From the NCBI GenBank assembly GCA_902500995.1, contig CABVSR010000028.1:1-44608 (forward strand): a stretch of DNA of 44,608 nucleotides, read 5' to 3'. A program made the translations under genes and the position numbers. Source of the DNA: an uncultured Nitrospira sp. Its GTDB lineage: Bacteria; Nitrospirota; Nitrospiria; Nitrospirales; Nitrospiraceae. Positions 24,919 to 34,638 of this stretch are shown one piece after another (position 1 is the stretch's first letter; every line of letters begins with the position of its first letter). Under the pieces are notes generated by a model. The model saw only the letters and a program-made list of their open reading frames with translations. It did not search any database and had not been told where the DNA came from.

Positions 24919-26697
24919 ATGAAGCTAACAGGGTCTGAAATCCTGATCGAATGCTTAAAGGCCGAAGGCGTGAAAACGATTTTTGCCTTGCCGGGCGGCG
25001 TCGTCTTAAAGATTTTCGACATGCTGCACCAGCAGAAAGACATCGAGGTCGTGTTGACCCGGCACGAACAGGGCGCCGGGCATATGGCTGAAGGATATGC
25101 CAAAGCCACCGGAAAAGCCGGGGTCTGCCTAGTGACGTCCGGTCCCGGGATGACCAACGTGATTACGGCCTTAGCCGATGCCTATATGGATTCCGTCCCT
25201 CTCGTGTGTATCAGTGGGCAGGTGTCGACGAGTTTGATCGGGAATGATGCGTTTCAAGAAGCGGATAATATCGGTTTGAGCCGTCCCTGCACGAAGTACA
25301 ACTTCCTCGTGAAGGATGTGAACGACCTGGCGACGACTATGAAGGAAGCATTCTACATTGCGACCACCGGACGCCCCGGCCCCGTGCTCGTGGACATTCC
25401 AAAAGACGTCTCATTGGCGAAAGCCGACTTCACCTATCCCAGCTCTGTCGCCATCCGCGGGTACAATCCGACGTACGAAGGCAATAAGTGGCAGATCAAG
25501 CAGGCGGCTGAAGCCATTATGAAGGCCAAGAAGCCGGTGCTGTATGTCGGCGGCGGTGTCGTGTTTTCTCAGGCGGCGAAAGAATTGCTTGAATTGGCGG
25601 AGATGACCCAGATTCCCGTCGATATGACCTTGATGGGCCTCGGCGCATTCCCGGGCGAACATCCGCAGTCGATGGGCATGTTGGGTATGCACGGGACCTA
25701 CTGCGCGAATATGGCGGTCCATTATTCCGACCTCGTGATTGCCGTGGGCGCGCGCTTCGACGACCGCGTGACGGGCAAGGTGTCGGAGTTTTGCCCTTTC
25801 GCCAAGGTGATTCATATCGATATCGATCCGACTTCGATCCGGAAGAACATCCACGTCGATATCCCGATCGTAGGTGATTGCAAGGCGGTCCTGCGGGAGT
25901 TGAACCAAATTCTCCGGGCCACGGTCAACGGGAATCAGAAGGACCTCCGTAAACCCTGGTGGGACCAGATCCGCGAATGGCAGCAGGCGCATCCGCTGGC
26001 CTATCAACAGGAGCCGGACGGGGCAATCAAGCCGCAGCATGTCGTCAAACGGTTATATGAACTGACGAAGGATCGTGATCCGATCGTGGCGACGGATGTG
26101 GGGCAACATCAGATGTGGACGGCGCAGTATTTTAAACTCGCGCGACCGAATCGCTGGTTGACCTCCGGCGGATTGGGCACGATGGGATTCGGCTTTCCTG
26201 CCGCCATGGGCGCACAGGCGGCCTTCCGGGATCGCTTGGTGCTGTGCGTGGCGGGAGACGGCAGCATCCAGATGAACATGCAGGAAATGGCGACCGCCGT
26301 GGTGTCGAAGCTGCCGGTGAAGATCATCATTTTGAACAACCGCTTCCACGGCATGGTTCGCCAGTGGCAGGACCTGTTCTACGAAGGGCGGTATGCCTCC
26401 AGCTATCTGGACACGACGCCGGATTTTGTGAAATTGGCCGAAGCTTACGGCGCGGTCGGTTTGCGCGCCGGCAAGGTGGGAGACCTGGATGCGGTCTTGA
26501 AGGAGGCCATTTCGACCGACAAGCCGGTGGTTGTGGATGTGCCGACCTATCCCTACGAGAATTGTTACCCGATGATTCCAGCAGGTGGCTGCAATCACGA
26601 AATGATTCTCGAAGATCCGCCGGAACTGAAACAGCGAATGGCCGGCGTACCCAGCACCGGATCGGATGAAAACAAGGATACGATTCTCACGGCATAG
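24919..26697 (+). CDS. ilvB: acetolactate synthase, large (catalytic) subunit
   Basis: A 592-residue TPP- and FAD-dependent AHAS making acetolactate or acetohydroxybutyrate from pyruvate, the first common step of Val/Leu/Ile synthesis. Conserved VKTIFALPGG, the catalytic Glu region LTRHEQGAGHMAEGYA, GPGMTN, the FAD segment GARFDDRVTG, and the TPP motif GDGSIQMNMQE...NNRFHGMVRQWQ are all seen. An ATG at 24898 is possible, but GGGGGAGGG directly precedes 24919 and MKLTGSEIL is the natural start. ilvN follows after 95 bases that hold nothing recognisable. Confidence 0.96.
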   Translation: MKLTGSEILIECLKAEGVKTIFALPGGVVLKIFDMLHQQKDIEVVLTRHEQGAGHMAEGYAKATGKAGVCLVTSGPGMTNVITALADAYMDSVPLVCISGQVSTSLIGNDAFQEADNIGLSRPCTKYNFLVKDVNDLATTMKEAFYIATTGRPGPVLVDIPKDVSLAKADFTYPSSVAIRGYNPTYEGNKWQIKQAAEAIMKAKKPVLYVGGGVVFSQAAKELLELAEMTQIPVDMTLMGLGAFPGEHPQSMGMLGMHGTYCANMAVHYSDLVIAVGARFDDRVTGKVSEFCPFAKVIHIDIDPTSIRKNIHVDIPIVGDCKAVLRELNQILRATVNGNQKDLRKPWWDQIREWQQAHPLAYQQEPDGAIKPQHVVKRLYELTKDRDPIVATDVGQHQMWTAQYFKLARPNRWLTSGGLGTMGFGFPAAMGAQAAFRDRLVLCVAGDGSIQMNMQEMATAVVSKLPVKIIILNNRFHGMVRQWQDLFYEGRYASSYLDTTPDFVKLAEAYGAVGLRAGKVGDLDAVLKEAISTDKPVVVDVPTYPYENCYPMIPAGGCNHEMILEDPPELKQRMAGVPSTGSDENKDTILTA

Positions 26698-26792
26698 GAT
26701 AAATGAGCTGACGGCCGAACAGACCGTCCGAGGTCCGGGTTTGAAAGCAGCAGCCTTTTGGCGGAACTCGGCGATCGGCGTATGGAAATTCC

Positions 26793-27311
26793 ATGGAACA
26801 CATAATTTCGGTGACCGTTGAAAATAAGTTTGGTGTGTTATCTCGCGTGGCCGGGTTGTTCAGTGGACGCGGGTTCAATATCGAAAGTCTGTCGGTCGCG
26901 CCGACGCTGGATCCCTCGATGTCCCAGATGACCATCGTCACCTCGGGGGACGAGCGTATCGTGGAGCAGATCGTCAAGCAGCTCAATAAATTGATCGACG
27001 TCATCAAGGTCGTGGATCTCAACGAAAGCGATTTCGTGTCGCGCGAGACGGCGCTGATCAAGGTTCACACGAAGGCCGAAGACCGCGCCGAGGCATTGCG
27101 AATTGCGGATATTTTTCGCGCCAATGTCATCGATTCCACACCGTCGACCTATACCATCGAGGTGACGGGCGATCCGAAGAAACTCGAAGCCATCATCAAT
27201 TTGCTCCAGCCGCTCGGCATCAAGGAGCTGATTCGGACGGGACGAGTCGCGATCGCGCGCGAAGCGATCCGCCCGGCCGTCAGCCAACCGAAGAAGCTCG
27301 TTCGAGAATAA
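26793..27311 (+). CDS. ilvN: acetolactate synthase, small (regulatory) subunit
   Basis: A 172-residue regulatory subunit that activates IlvB and confers valine feedback inhibition. The N-terminal ACT domain has HIISVTVENKFGVLSRVAGL and GRGFNIESLSV, and the C-terminal domain has the usual TYTIEVTGDPKKLEAIINLL and GIKELIRTGRVAI. Length is typical. TATGGAA lies before the ATG. ilvC follows after 60 bases. Confidence 0.96.
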   Translation: MEHIISVTVENKFGVLSRVAGLFSGRGFNIESLSVAPTLDPSMSQMTIVTSGDERIVEQIVKQLNKLIDVIKVVDLNESDFVSRETALIKVHTKAEDRAEALRIADIFRANVIDSTPSTYTIEVTGDPKKLEAIINLLQPLGIKELIRTGRVAIAREAIRPAVSQPKKLVRE

Positions 27312-27368
27312 CGCGCATCCTCTGCACCACCGTTTCCACCCATGTGCCCTATGAACATTCAGGAGTGA

Positions 27369-28385
<1,017 letters not shown>

Positions 28386-28434
28386 CACTGCCGGCAGATT
28401 CTTCGTGGTAGCATGAGAGAGGGCCTGGAGGGGT

Positions 28435-29085
28435 ATGGCTGATCGAGCCGTCGGAATACCGATCGTCAAAGAAGGCTTGCCGTTTGTCGGTGGTCTCGCG
28501 GGGACGACGCTGTTGTCCGCGGTCGCGGGCTGGACCATTCCGACGGTCGTAGCCGGCGGGTTTTTATTATTCACCGCCTGGTTCTTCCGGAATCCCAGTC
28601 GGACTATTCCACAGCAGCCGAATGTGGTGGTCTCGTCCGGAGACGGAAAAGTCATTGCGATTGAGGAAGAGTTCGAACCGCGTTATCTGAAGGATAAAAG
28701 CATTCGGGTGACGGTGTTCCTGAACGTGTTTGACGTGCACGTCAACCGGATGCCCTGTGCGGGAACCGTTGAAGGGGTCAGTTATCAACCCGGCCAGTTC
28801 CTCGTCGCGAGCAAGCCTGAGGCGACACTTCGCAATGAGCAGAACGCGGTGATGCTGAAGACGGAATCAGGCGCAAAAGTGTTGTGTGTGCAAGTGGCAG
28901 GGTTGATTGCCCGCCGGATCGTCTGCTGGGTCGGCCAGGGTGACCGGGTGCAGCGCGGCGAACGGTTCGGGTTGATACGGTTCGGTTCGCGCATGGATAC
29001 GTTTCTTCCGCTCGGGTCGAAGATCTGCGTGGCGTTGGGCGACCGCGTCAAAGGGGGCGAAACCATCGTGGGGGAACTCCGATGA
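28435..29085 (+). CDS. psd: phosphatidylserine decarboxylase, short form
   Basis: A 216-residue membrane-associated enzyme making phosphatidylethanolamine from phosphatidylserine. Hydrophobic segments occupy about 14-50. VTVFLNVFDVHVNRMP carries the conserved Asp/His residues, and IRFGSRMD has G184-S185, the self-cleavage site that converts the serine to the pyruvoyl cofactor. The short form lacks the long N-terminal part of E. coli Psd. GGAGGGG precedes the ATG. It overlaps pssA by four bases, so the two steps are co-expressed. Confidence 0.95.
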   Translation: MADRAVGIPIVKEGLPFVGGLAGTTLLSAVAGWTIPTVVAGGFLLFTAWFFRNPSRTIPQQPNVVVSSGDGKVIAIEEEFEPRYLKDKSIRVTVFLNVFDVHVNRMPCAGTVEGVSYQPGQFLVASKPEATLRNEQNAVMLKTESGAKVLCVQVAGLIARRIVCWVGQGDRVQRGERFGLIRFGSRMDTFLPLGSKICVALGDRVKGGETIVGELR

Positions 29086-29885
29086 AATCACCAACCATGC
29101 GACCTCCGTTTGCAAAGGGGAATCGCAAGCGGCAGGCGATGTACCTGATCCCCAATCTCTGTACGACGGGCAATTTGTTTTGCGGCGTGTTCGCGATTCT
29201 CTCCGTGTTCAACGGACAGCATCTGGTGGCTGCCATCGCCATCCTGGTCGGCATGATATTCGACATGTTGGACGGGAAATTGGCGCGGTTGACGAACAGC
29301 ACCGGGCAGTTCGGTATTGAGTACGATTCCCTCTCCGATGTGGTGTCGTTCGGCGTTGCACCGGGCGTCTTGATCTACTCCTATGCGCTCAGCGGGCAGG
29401 GGATGTTCGGCGTGGCGGTCATGTTCGCGTATGTCGCCATGGGGGCGGTACGTCTCGCCCGATTTAACGCCACGGTGAGCACGTCCGACAGTAAATACTT
29501 TACCGGATTGGCCATTCCTGCCGCGGCGGGAGTCATTGCGTCGCTGGTCATCTTCGACCTCCACATTACCCAGATGGGGTCGGAAGTGAAACCGCTGTTG
29601 ATTCTGGTGATTACGTTTGCGCTGGCGTTTCTGATGGTCAGTACGATCAAGTATCGCAGCTTCAAGGATATGAAGTTCCGGCGCGGCGATCATTTCACCT
29701 ATCTGGTCTGGGGCATTCTGGCCTTGATGTTGATTGTCGCCTGGCCCCAGGCTATGCTGTTCGTGACATTCACGGGGTATGCGGCATCAGGTCCGATTGC
29801 GCGCCTCTGGACGATGATCACCAAGAGCGCAGGCAAACCGGTCGCAAAAGGGGACGGACCGGTCGTCGAAACAAGAGAGTCGTAA
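29082..29885 (+). CDS. pssA: CDP-diacylglycerol-serine O-phosphatidyltransferase
   Basis: A 267-residue integral membrane CDP-alcohol phosphotransferase supplying phosphatidylserine to Psd. The full family signature is present: D61, D64-G65-x2-A-R, G, D82 and D86 (DMLDGKLARL then GIEYDSLSD). Six or more hydrophobic segments follow YLIPNLCTTGNLFCGV. A C-terminal charged tail of about 30 residues should be cytoplasmic. The start overlaps the psd stop. Confidence 0.95.
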   Translation: MKSPTMRPPFAKGNRKRQAMYLIPNLCTTGNLFCGVFAILSVFNGQHLVAAIAILVGMIFDMLDGKLARLTNSTGQFGIEYDSLSDVVSFGVAPGVLIYSYALSGQGMFGVAVMFAYVAMGAVRLARFNATVSTSDSKYFTGLAIPAAAGVIASLVIFDLHITQMGSEVKPLLILVITFALAFLMVSTIKYRSFKDMKFRRGDHFTYLVWGILALMLIVAWPQAMLFVTFTGYAASGPIARLWTMITKSAGKPVAKGDGPVVETRES

Positions 29886-29891
29886 CGGCAT

Positions 29892-30148
29892 TGACGAGGA
29901 GTAGTAGGGAGCGGTCGCCGAATTGAGAGAGCTGGTGGACGGTGCGAACCAGCCGGTGGGCTCCTGAACTCGCCTCCGAGCCGGACTTGTGAAGCCCCGA
30001 CGGCGGGGTGGTAATGAGTCCCGAATGATCCGCGTGACGGATTCAATGAGGGTGCCGGGGAAGAGGTTTTGTATCCGGCACTGAACCAGGGTGGTACCAC
30101 GAAGCGCTCAAGGCCTTCGTCCCTGTACAGGGGCGGAGGCTTTTTTAT
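29892..30148 (+). promoter_or_regulatory. T-box riboswitch with terminator, apparent specifier CUC (Leu), controlling leuA
   Basis: Uncharged tRNA-sensing leader. Stem I includes GAGAGAGCTGGT...ACCAGC and the CTGAACTCGCC specifier loop, whose codon at 29969-29971 reads CUC (Leu). Hairpins CCCCG/CGGGG, ATCCG/CGGAT and GTGCCGG/CCGGCAC (30052-30081) follow. The T-box AGGGTGGTACCACG is at 30088-30101. AGGG and CGAAG there can pair with CTTCGTCCCT (30115-30124) to form the antiterminator, whose UGGU bulge fits an ACCA tRNA end. The competing terminator is GCCTTCGTCCC (30113-30123) with GGGGCGGAGGC (30130-30140) plus TTTTTT. The leu context agrees with the specifier. Confidence 0.93.
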
Positions 30149-30154
30149 TTCTCG

Positions 30155-30271
30155 AATGCTGAAACAGGTGTCCGGCTTCGTTCTCGGCTTGGAAACATCC
30201 TCGACGTACCACAAGGGTACGCCTCCGGTGTTTCCTTCACCTGCGGCCTCGCCAGCCGACCTGTTTGAGCA
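30155..30271. repeat. long imperfect palindrome between T-box terminator and leuA
   Basis: The arms AATGCT-x-AAACAGGT (30155-30169) and ACCTGTTT-x-AGCATT (30257-30271) match except for one base. Inner paired blocks are CGGCT/AGCCG, GGAAACA/TGTTTCC and CGTACC/GGTACG around an ACAAG loop, with TTTCTCG and CGAGAAA just outside. The whole 117 bp can fold as one long interrupted hairpin. I recall similar dispersed elements in Nitrospira genomes, but only one copy occurs here. Confidence 0.8.
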
Positions 30272-30307
30272 TTCTGTACGATGCGAGAAACGAAGGAGGA
30301 GGTAGCC

Positions 30308-31855
30308 ATGACTCGGATGATCAGAATATTCGACACGACGTTGCGGGACGGCGAGCAGTCGCCGGGGGCGAGCATGAACGTCGAAGAGAAGCTGATGATC
30401 GCCAAGCAACTGGCGCGCCTCGGCGTGGATATTATCGAGGCGGGGTTTGCCTATAGCTCGCCGGGAGATTTCGAAGCGGTACGCCGGATCGCGTTGGAGG
30501 TTGAGGGGCCGGTGGTCTGCAGTCTGGCGCGGGCCAGGCCGGAAGATATCACCAAGGCTTCGGAAGCTTTGAAGGGCGCGCCCCGAGTCCGCATCCATAC
30601 CTTTCTTTCCACGTCGGATATCCATTTGAAGCATCAGTTCCGGATGACACGCGAGGAGGCGAAGAAACGGGCGGTCGAGATGGTGCAGCTGGCGCGCACC
30701 TATGTTGACGATGTCGAGTTTTCTCCCATGGATGCCAGCCGGTCCGATCCTGCCTATCTGTGCGAGGTGATTGAGGCCGTGATTGCCGCCGGTGCAGGAA
30801 CCATCAATATCCCCGACACGGTCGGCTATGCTGTTCCGCAAGAGTTCGGCGCCTTGATCAAGCGGATCAAGGACCAGGTGCCGAACAGCGGCCAGACCGT
30901 GATTTCCGTCCACTGTCATAATGACTTGGGGATGGCGGTGGCCAATAGCCTCGCCGCAGTCGTGGCGGGAGCCGGCCAGGTTGAATGCACGATCAATGGG
31001 ATCGGCGAACGGGCCGGCAATACGTCGCTGGAAGAAATTGTGATGGGTCTCCGGACACGTAAGGATTGGTACGGGGCCGACACGAATGTGGTGACGGAAG
31101 AGATTTCCAAAACCAGCCGCCTGGTCAGCAAGATCACCGGCATGGTCATTCAGCCGAACAAGGCGATTGTGGGCGCAAATGCCTTCGCGCATACGTCGGG
31201 CATTCATCAAGACGGGTTGCTGAAGGACAAGACCACCTATGAAATCATGCGGCCTGAGTCAGTGGGGTTGGAGCAGGTCAAGCTTGTGATGGGCAAGTTG
31301 TCAGGGCGCCATGCGTTCCGGCAACGGCTGGAGGACTTGGGCTACAAACTGACGGAAGACGAAGTCAATCACGCCTTTGAACGTTTCAAACGGCTGGCGG
31401 ACCAGAAAAAAGAAATTTACGAAGAAGATCTCGAAGTCATCATCTCCGAAGAAGTAGCCAAGATGTCTGAGCGGGTGGTCCTCAAGTCGTTCCAGGTGGA
31501 AAGTGGAACGAACAAGACGCCGAAAGCCACGGTCGAATTGGAGATCGACGGGAACGTGGTATCCCACAGCGGCACGGGTGATGGACCGGTGGACGCGGTG
31601 TATCGGACGATTGCCGCCATGACGCACACGAAGAGCCAGCTGCTGATGTTCGGGGTCAATGCCATTACGGGCGGAACGGACGCGCAAGGAGAAGTGTCCG
31701 TGCGGCTCGAAGAAGATGGCCGGACCGTCTCCGGTCACGGCGCCGATACGGATATCATTACCGCGGCCGCCAGGGCCTATCTGAATGCGCTCAATAAACT
31801 GGCGTATTTTGCGGCGAAGCAAGCCGAAGGGATTCACAAGGTCAGCTTGATTTGA
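30308..31855 (+). CDS. leuA: 2-isopropylmalate synthase
   Basis: A 515-residue first enzyme of the leucine branch, condensing 2-oxoisovalerate with acetyl-Co[14 protein letters not shown] opens the catalytic barrel, VHCHNDLG carries the metal-binding His residues, and [18 protein letters not shown] is the second signature. [16 protein letters not shown] is in the linker, and the C-terminal regulatory domain (about 390-515) is present, so leucine feedback is likely. GGAGGAGG precedes the ATG at 30308; an upstream in-frame ATG at 30281 is inferior. Expression is gated by the T-box upstream. Confidence 0.97.
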   Translation: MTRMIRIFDTTLRDGEQSPGASMNVEEKLMIAKQLARLGVDIIEAGFAYSSPGDFEAVRRIALEVEGPVVCSLARARPEDITKASEALKGAPRVRIHTFLSTSDIHLKHQFRMTREEAKKRAVEMVQLARTYVDDVEFSPMDASRSDPAYLCEVIEAVIAAGAGTINIPDTVGYAVPQEFGALIKRIKDQVPNSGQTVISVHCHNDLGMAVANSLAAVVAGAGQVECTINGIGERAGNTSLEEIVMGLRTRKDWYGADTNVVTEEISKTSRLVSKITGMVIQPNKAIVGANAFAHTSGIHQDGLLKDKTTYEIMRPESVGLEQVKLVMGKLSGRHAFRQRLEDLGYKLTEDEVNHAFERFKRLADQKKEIYEEDLEVIISEEVAKMSERVVLKSFQVESGTNKTPKATVELEIDGNVVSHSGTGDGPVDAVYRTIAAMTHTKSQLLMFGVNAITGGTDAQGEVSVRLEEDGRTVSGHGADTDIITAAARAYLNALNKLAYFAAKQAEGIHKVSLI

Positions 31856-31952
31856 TCGTAACCTGCAAGGTAGATTCCTCCGTCCTCATCAGCACATCCA
31901 CGCTGGTCAGGACGGGGCACACATCTTCGTTTGCTCCCAGAGTCGGCGCACG

Positions 31953-32315
31953 ATGTTCGGCACGCACCTTAACCAATGCCCTGAATTTCTCGCGGGAGAC
32001 CATACCCGGTTGCGCGAATTGCTGCATCCGGGAAAGGCTGCGCTGAAGGTAGGCTATAGCCTCGCTCATGGCTTGCTCGATCCGGGAAAGCAATCCCTGT
32101 GGCATCGCCTGGCATCGTCCGAGGTGTATTACTTCATCGCCGGGCACGGCGTGATGAAGGTGGACGATGCGTCCATGGCGGTGCAGGCAGGGTCGCTCAT
32201 TTATGTGCCGCCGGGAGCCACGCAATCGTTGATCAATACCGGAACGGAATCGATAGAATTTCTCTGCCTGGTCGACCCCGCCTGGAAGGCGGAAGATGAG
32301 GCGGTCCTTGAATAG
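31953..32315 (+). CDS. cupin domain protein
   Basis: A 120-residue single-domain cupin. The first cupin motif is represented by PGKQSLWHRLASSEVYYFIAG and the second by VPPGATQSLINTG. Compared with the metal-binding consensus, His in SLWHRL is kept, but the Glu/His set is incomplete, so metal binding is uncertain. It lies between leuA (97 bases upstream) and leuB (18 bases downstream) on the same strand. No good ribosome binding site is seen before the ATG. Role unknown; a sensor or small isomerase is possible. Confidence 0.8.
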   Translation: MFGTHLNQCPEFLAGDHTRLRELLHPGKAALKVGYSLAHGLLDPGKQSLWHRLASSEVYYFIAGHGVMKVDDASMAVQAGSLIYVPPGATQSLINTGTESIEFLCLVDPAWKAEDEAVLE

Positions 32316-32333
32316 CCGAGAGGAGAGCGCGAC

Positions 32334-33410
32334 GTGAAGGCAAAAATTGCAGTCCTGGCCGGAGATGGAGTCGGCCGTGAAATTGTCCCCGAAGCGGTGA
32401 AGGTCTTAAAGACGGTGGCCGAACGGTTCGGGCACACGTTTGAATTTCAAGCGGCGGATGTGGGGGGCCATGCCATCGATAAGTTCGGGGTCCCGCTCCC
32501 TGCAGAAACGCTCGCGCTCGCGAAGCACAGTGATGCCGTGCTGCTCGGAGCCGTCGGCGGACCGAAATGGGAAGGCCTGGATTACAGCATTCGCCCGGAG
32601 CGGGCCTTGCTTGGCCTCCGCGAGCAACTGGGACTCTATGCGAATTTGCGCCCGGCAAAGCTGTATCCCATGTTGGCCGATGCGTCCACCTTGCGCCGGG
32701 AGGTGATCGAAGGCATCGATATGCTCGTCATTCGCGAGCTGACCGGGGGGATTTATTTTGGAAAACCGAAAGGCGTGGAACCGCTGCCCGGCGGCGGGGA
32801 GCGCGGATTCAATACGGAGGTCTATACGACCGACGAGATTCGACGCATTGCAGTGGTGGCGTTCGACGCAGCGCGCAAGCGCCGCAAAAAGGTGATGTCG
32901 GTCGACAAGGCCAATGTCCTGGAGTCCTCCGAATTGTGGCGAAAAGTGGTCACGGAAGTTCACAAAAACTACGCCGACGTGACCTTGAGCCATATCTATG
33001 TCGACAATTGCGCCATGCAGTTGGTCCGCAACCCGCGGCAATTCGATGTGCTGCTCTGCAATAACATCTTCGGCGATATCTTGAGCGATGAGGCCGCGAT
33101 GCTCACCGGATCGATCGGCATGCTGCCCTCCGCCAGTATCGGTGCCAAGGTCGGTTTATTCGAACCCATTCATGGCAGCGCGCCGGATATCGCCGGAAAG
33201 AATCTCGCCAATCCGATCGCCACCATTGCCTCCGGCGCCATGATGTTGTCGTACGCGTTTCAGCTGGACAAGGAAGCGGCGGCCATTGAACAGGCGATCG
33301 TCAAGACCCTCGAACAGGGATTTCGCACCAAAGACATTCATGCCGATGGCATGCGCCTGGTCGGGACCACGGAGATGGGCGATGCGATCGTGAAGAATCT
33401 CCCGGCATAG
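32334..33410 (+). CDS. leuB: 3-isopropylmalate dehydrogenase
   Basis: A 358-residue NAD-dependent beta-decarboxylating dehydrogenase, third step of leucine synthesis. [38 protein letters not shown], the substrate region [22 protein letters not shown], the catalytic [14 protein letters not shown], and the NAD-binding [18 protein letters not shown] are all typical of LeuB rather than isocitrate dehydrogenase. It starts with GTG behind AGGAGAG. The isomerase genes leuC and leuD are not in the window. Confidence 0.97.
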   Translation: MKAKIAVLAGDGVGREIVPEAVKVLKTVAERFGHTFEFQAADVGGHAIDKFGVPLPAETLALAKHSDAVLLGAVGGPKWEGLDYSIRPERALLGLREQLGLYANLRPAKLYPMLADASTLRREVIEGIDMLVIRELTGGIYFGKPKGVEPLPGGGERGFNTEVYTTDEIRRIAVVAFDAARKRRKKVMSVDKANVLESSELWRKVVTEVHKNYADVTLSHIYVDNCAMQLVRNPRQFDVLLCNNIFGDILSDEAAMLTGSIGMLPSASIGAKVGLFEPIHGSAPDIAGKNLANPIATIASGAMMLSYAFQLDKEAAAIEQAIVKTLEQGFRTKDIHADGMRLVGTTEMGDAIVKNLPA

Positions 33411-33413
33411 GAT

Positions 33414-34628
33414 ATGGCTACTGGAACGACATCTACCCTCATCATCAAGACCCTCGTGGGAATCGGGGAGCCCGGATATGCCGGGGACGGCGGACCTGCC
33501 GCAGCGGCCTCGTTGAATGAGCCCAAAGGTCTCTGCGTGGACCGCGAGGGGAATCTGTATATCGCGGACTCTGAGAATCATGTGGTCCGCCGTGTCGATC
33601 GGAGAACAGGCATCATTACGACGGTGGCCGGAATCGGATCCGGCGGGACGGCTGGCCCCATGACGGCGCCGGAGCCTGTCGCGATGCCGTCGGACGAAGA
33701 AGAAGATCCCTTTGCCGACACCTCGGGCGACAGCACCAAGGCCTACACGCAGGTGACTGACTTGAGCGGTACAGTCCGGTATGTGACCGGCGGCCGGCTG
33801 ACGATCGAGCAGGATTCAGGAGACGGCGGTCCGGCTCGCCGCGCGCGCTTGAACTTCCCCAGTGCCGTGACCGTGGATCGCCTCGGGAATGTGTATATCG
33901 CCGACACTATGAACCATCGCATCCGGAGAATCGACGCGGAGACGGGCCTCATCACGCACGTCGCCGGCACAGGTCAGGCGCGTTATTCCGGCGACGGCGG
34001 GCCGGCGATTCAGGCGGCGATCAATGAACCGACCGGGTTGGCCGTCACCGACGAGGCGTTGTACATTGCCGATCAAAGCAACAATCGCGTTCGCCGGGTA
34101 GACCTGGCGACCGGGATCATCACGACGGCAGCCGGTGACGGATCGGCGGCCTACAGCGGCGATCAGGTGCCGGCTGTGCAGGCCAGTTTGGCAGGGCCGA
34201 GCGGCGTAGCAGTGGGTGATGATGGCTTGGTGTATGTCGCGGATACCTTCAACAGCCGGATACGGTCGGTCAACCCTGCGACGGGTCAGATCGCCACAGT
34301 GGCGGGAGACGGTGGCACCTACCGCTATCAGGGCCCCGAAGAGCCTGCGTCATTGAGCCTCTCCCGGCCGGCCGGCATCGCCATTGGCCACGATGGCAGG
34401 GTGTATCTCACGGATTCAGACAGTCATTTGATTCGAGTGTGCAACGGGCAGACGAACACCATCACGCGCCTGTCAGGCACCGGTGTCGCGCAGTTCGGCG
34501 GCGACGGCGGCGATGCCTTGGCAGGCAGTCTCAGTTATCCATTCGGCGTCGCGGTCGATGCGGCCGGAACCGTGTATGTGGCGGACACGTTTAATCACCG
34601 CATCAGGGTTCTCACGGCGACCGCGTAA
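33414..34628 (+). CDS. NHL-repeat beta-propeller protein
   Basis: A 404-residue protein made of about six NHL-type repeats, each with a pattern like GNLYIADSENHVVRRVD, GIITTVAG and GYAGDGGPA. A roughly 55-residue acidic, low-complexity insertion (about 73-128) separates the first repeat from the rest. No signal peptide or membrane segment is visible, unlike many secreted NHL proteins. It starts 3 bases after the leuB stop without a clear ribosome binding site and ends 10 bases before asd, so it must be co-transcribed. Function unknown; a binding scaffold is the usual guess for the fold. Confidence 0.85.
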   Translation: MATGTTSTLIIKTLVGIGEPGYAGDGGPAAAASLNEPKGLCVDREGNLYIADSENHVVRRVDRRTGIITTVAGIGSGGTAGPMTAPEPVAMPSDEEEDPFADTSGDSTKAYTQVTDLSGTVRYVTGGRLTIEQDSGDGGPARRARLNFPSAVTVDRLGNVYIADTMNHRIRRIDAETGLITHVAGTGQARYSGDGGPAIQAAINEPTGLAVTDEALYIADQSNNRVRRVDLATGIITTAAGDGSAAYSGDQVPAVQASLAGPSGVAVGDDGLVYVADTFNSRIRSVNPATGQIATVAGDGGTYRYQGPEEPASLSLSRPAGIAIGHDGRVYLTDSDSHLIRVCNGQTNTITRLSGTGVAQFGGDGGDALAGSLSYPFGVAVDAAGTVYVADTFNHRIRVLTATA

Positions 34629-34638
34629 GGACAGTATC

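Noticed and set aside
25411..26598. two long minus-strand frames opposite ilvB
   Set aside because: Shadows of a highly conserved gene; His/Arg-rich translations without motifs.
29699..31210. 503-codon open frame on the minus strand
   Set aside because: It runs antisense through pssA, the T-box leader, the palindrome and leuA; composition is Arg/His/Pro-rich as expected for a reversed GC-rich gene, with no family match.
31842..32225. 127-codon minus-strand frame over the cupin gene
   Set aside because: The plus-strand cupin motifs and its position in the leu operon make the plus frame the real one.
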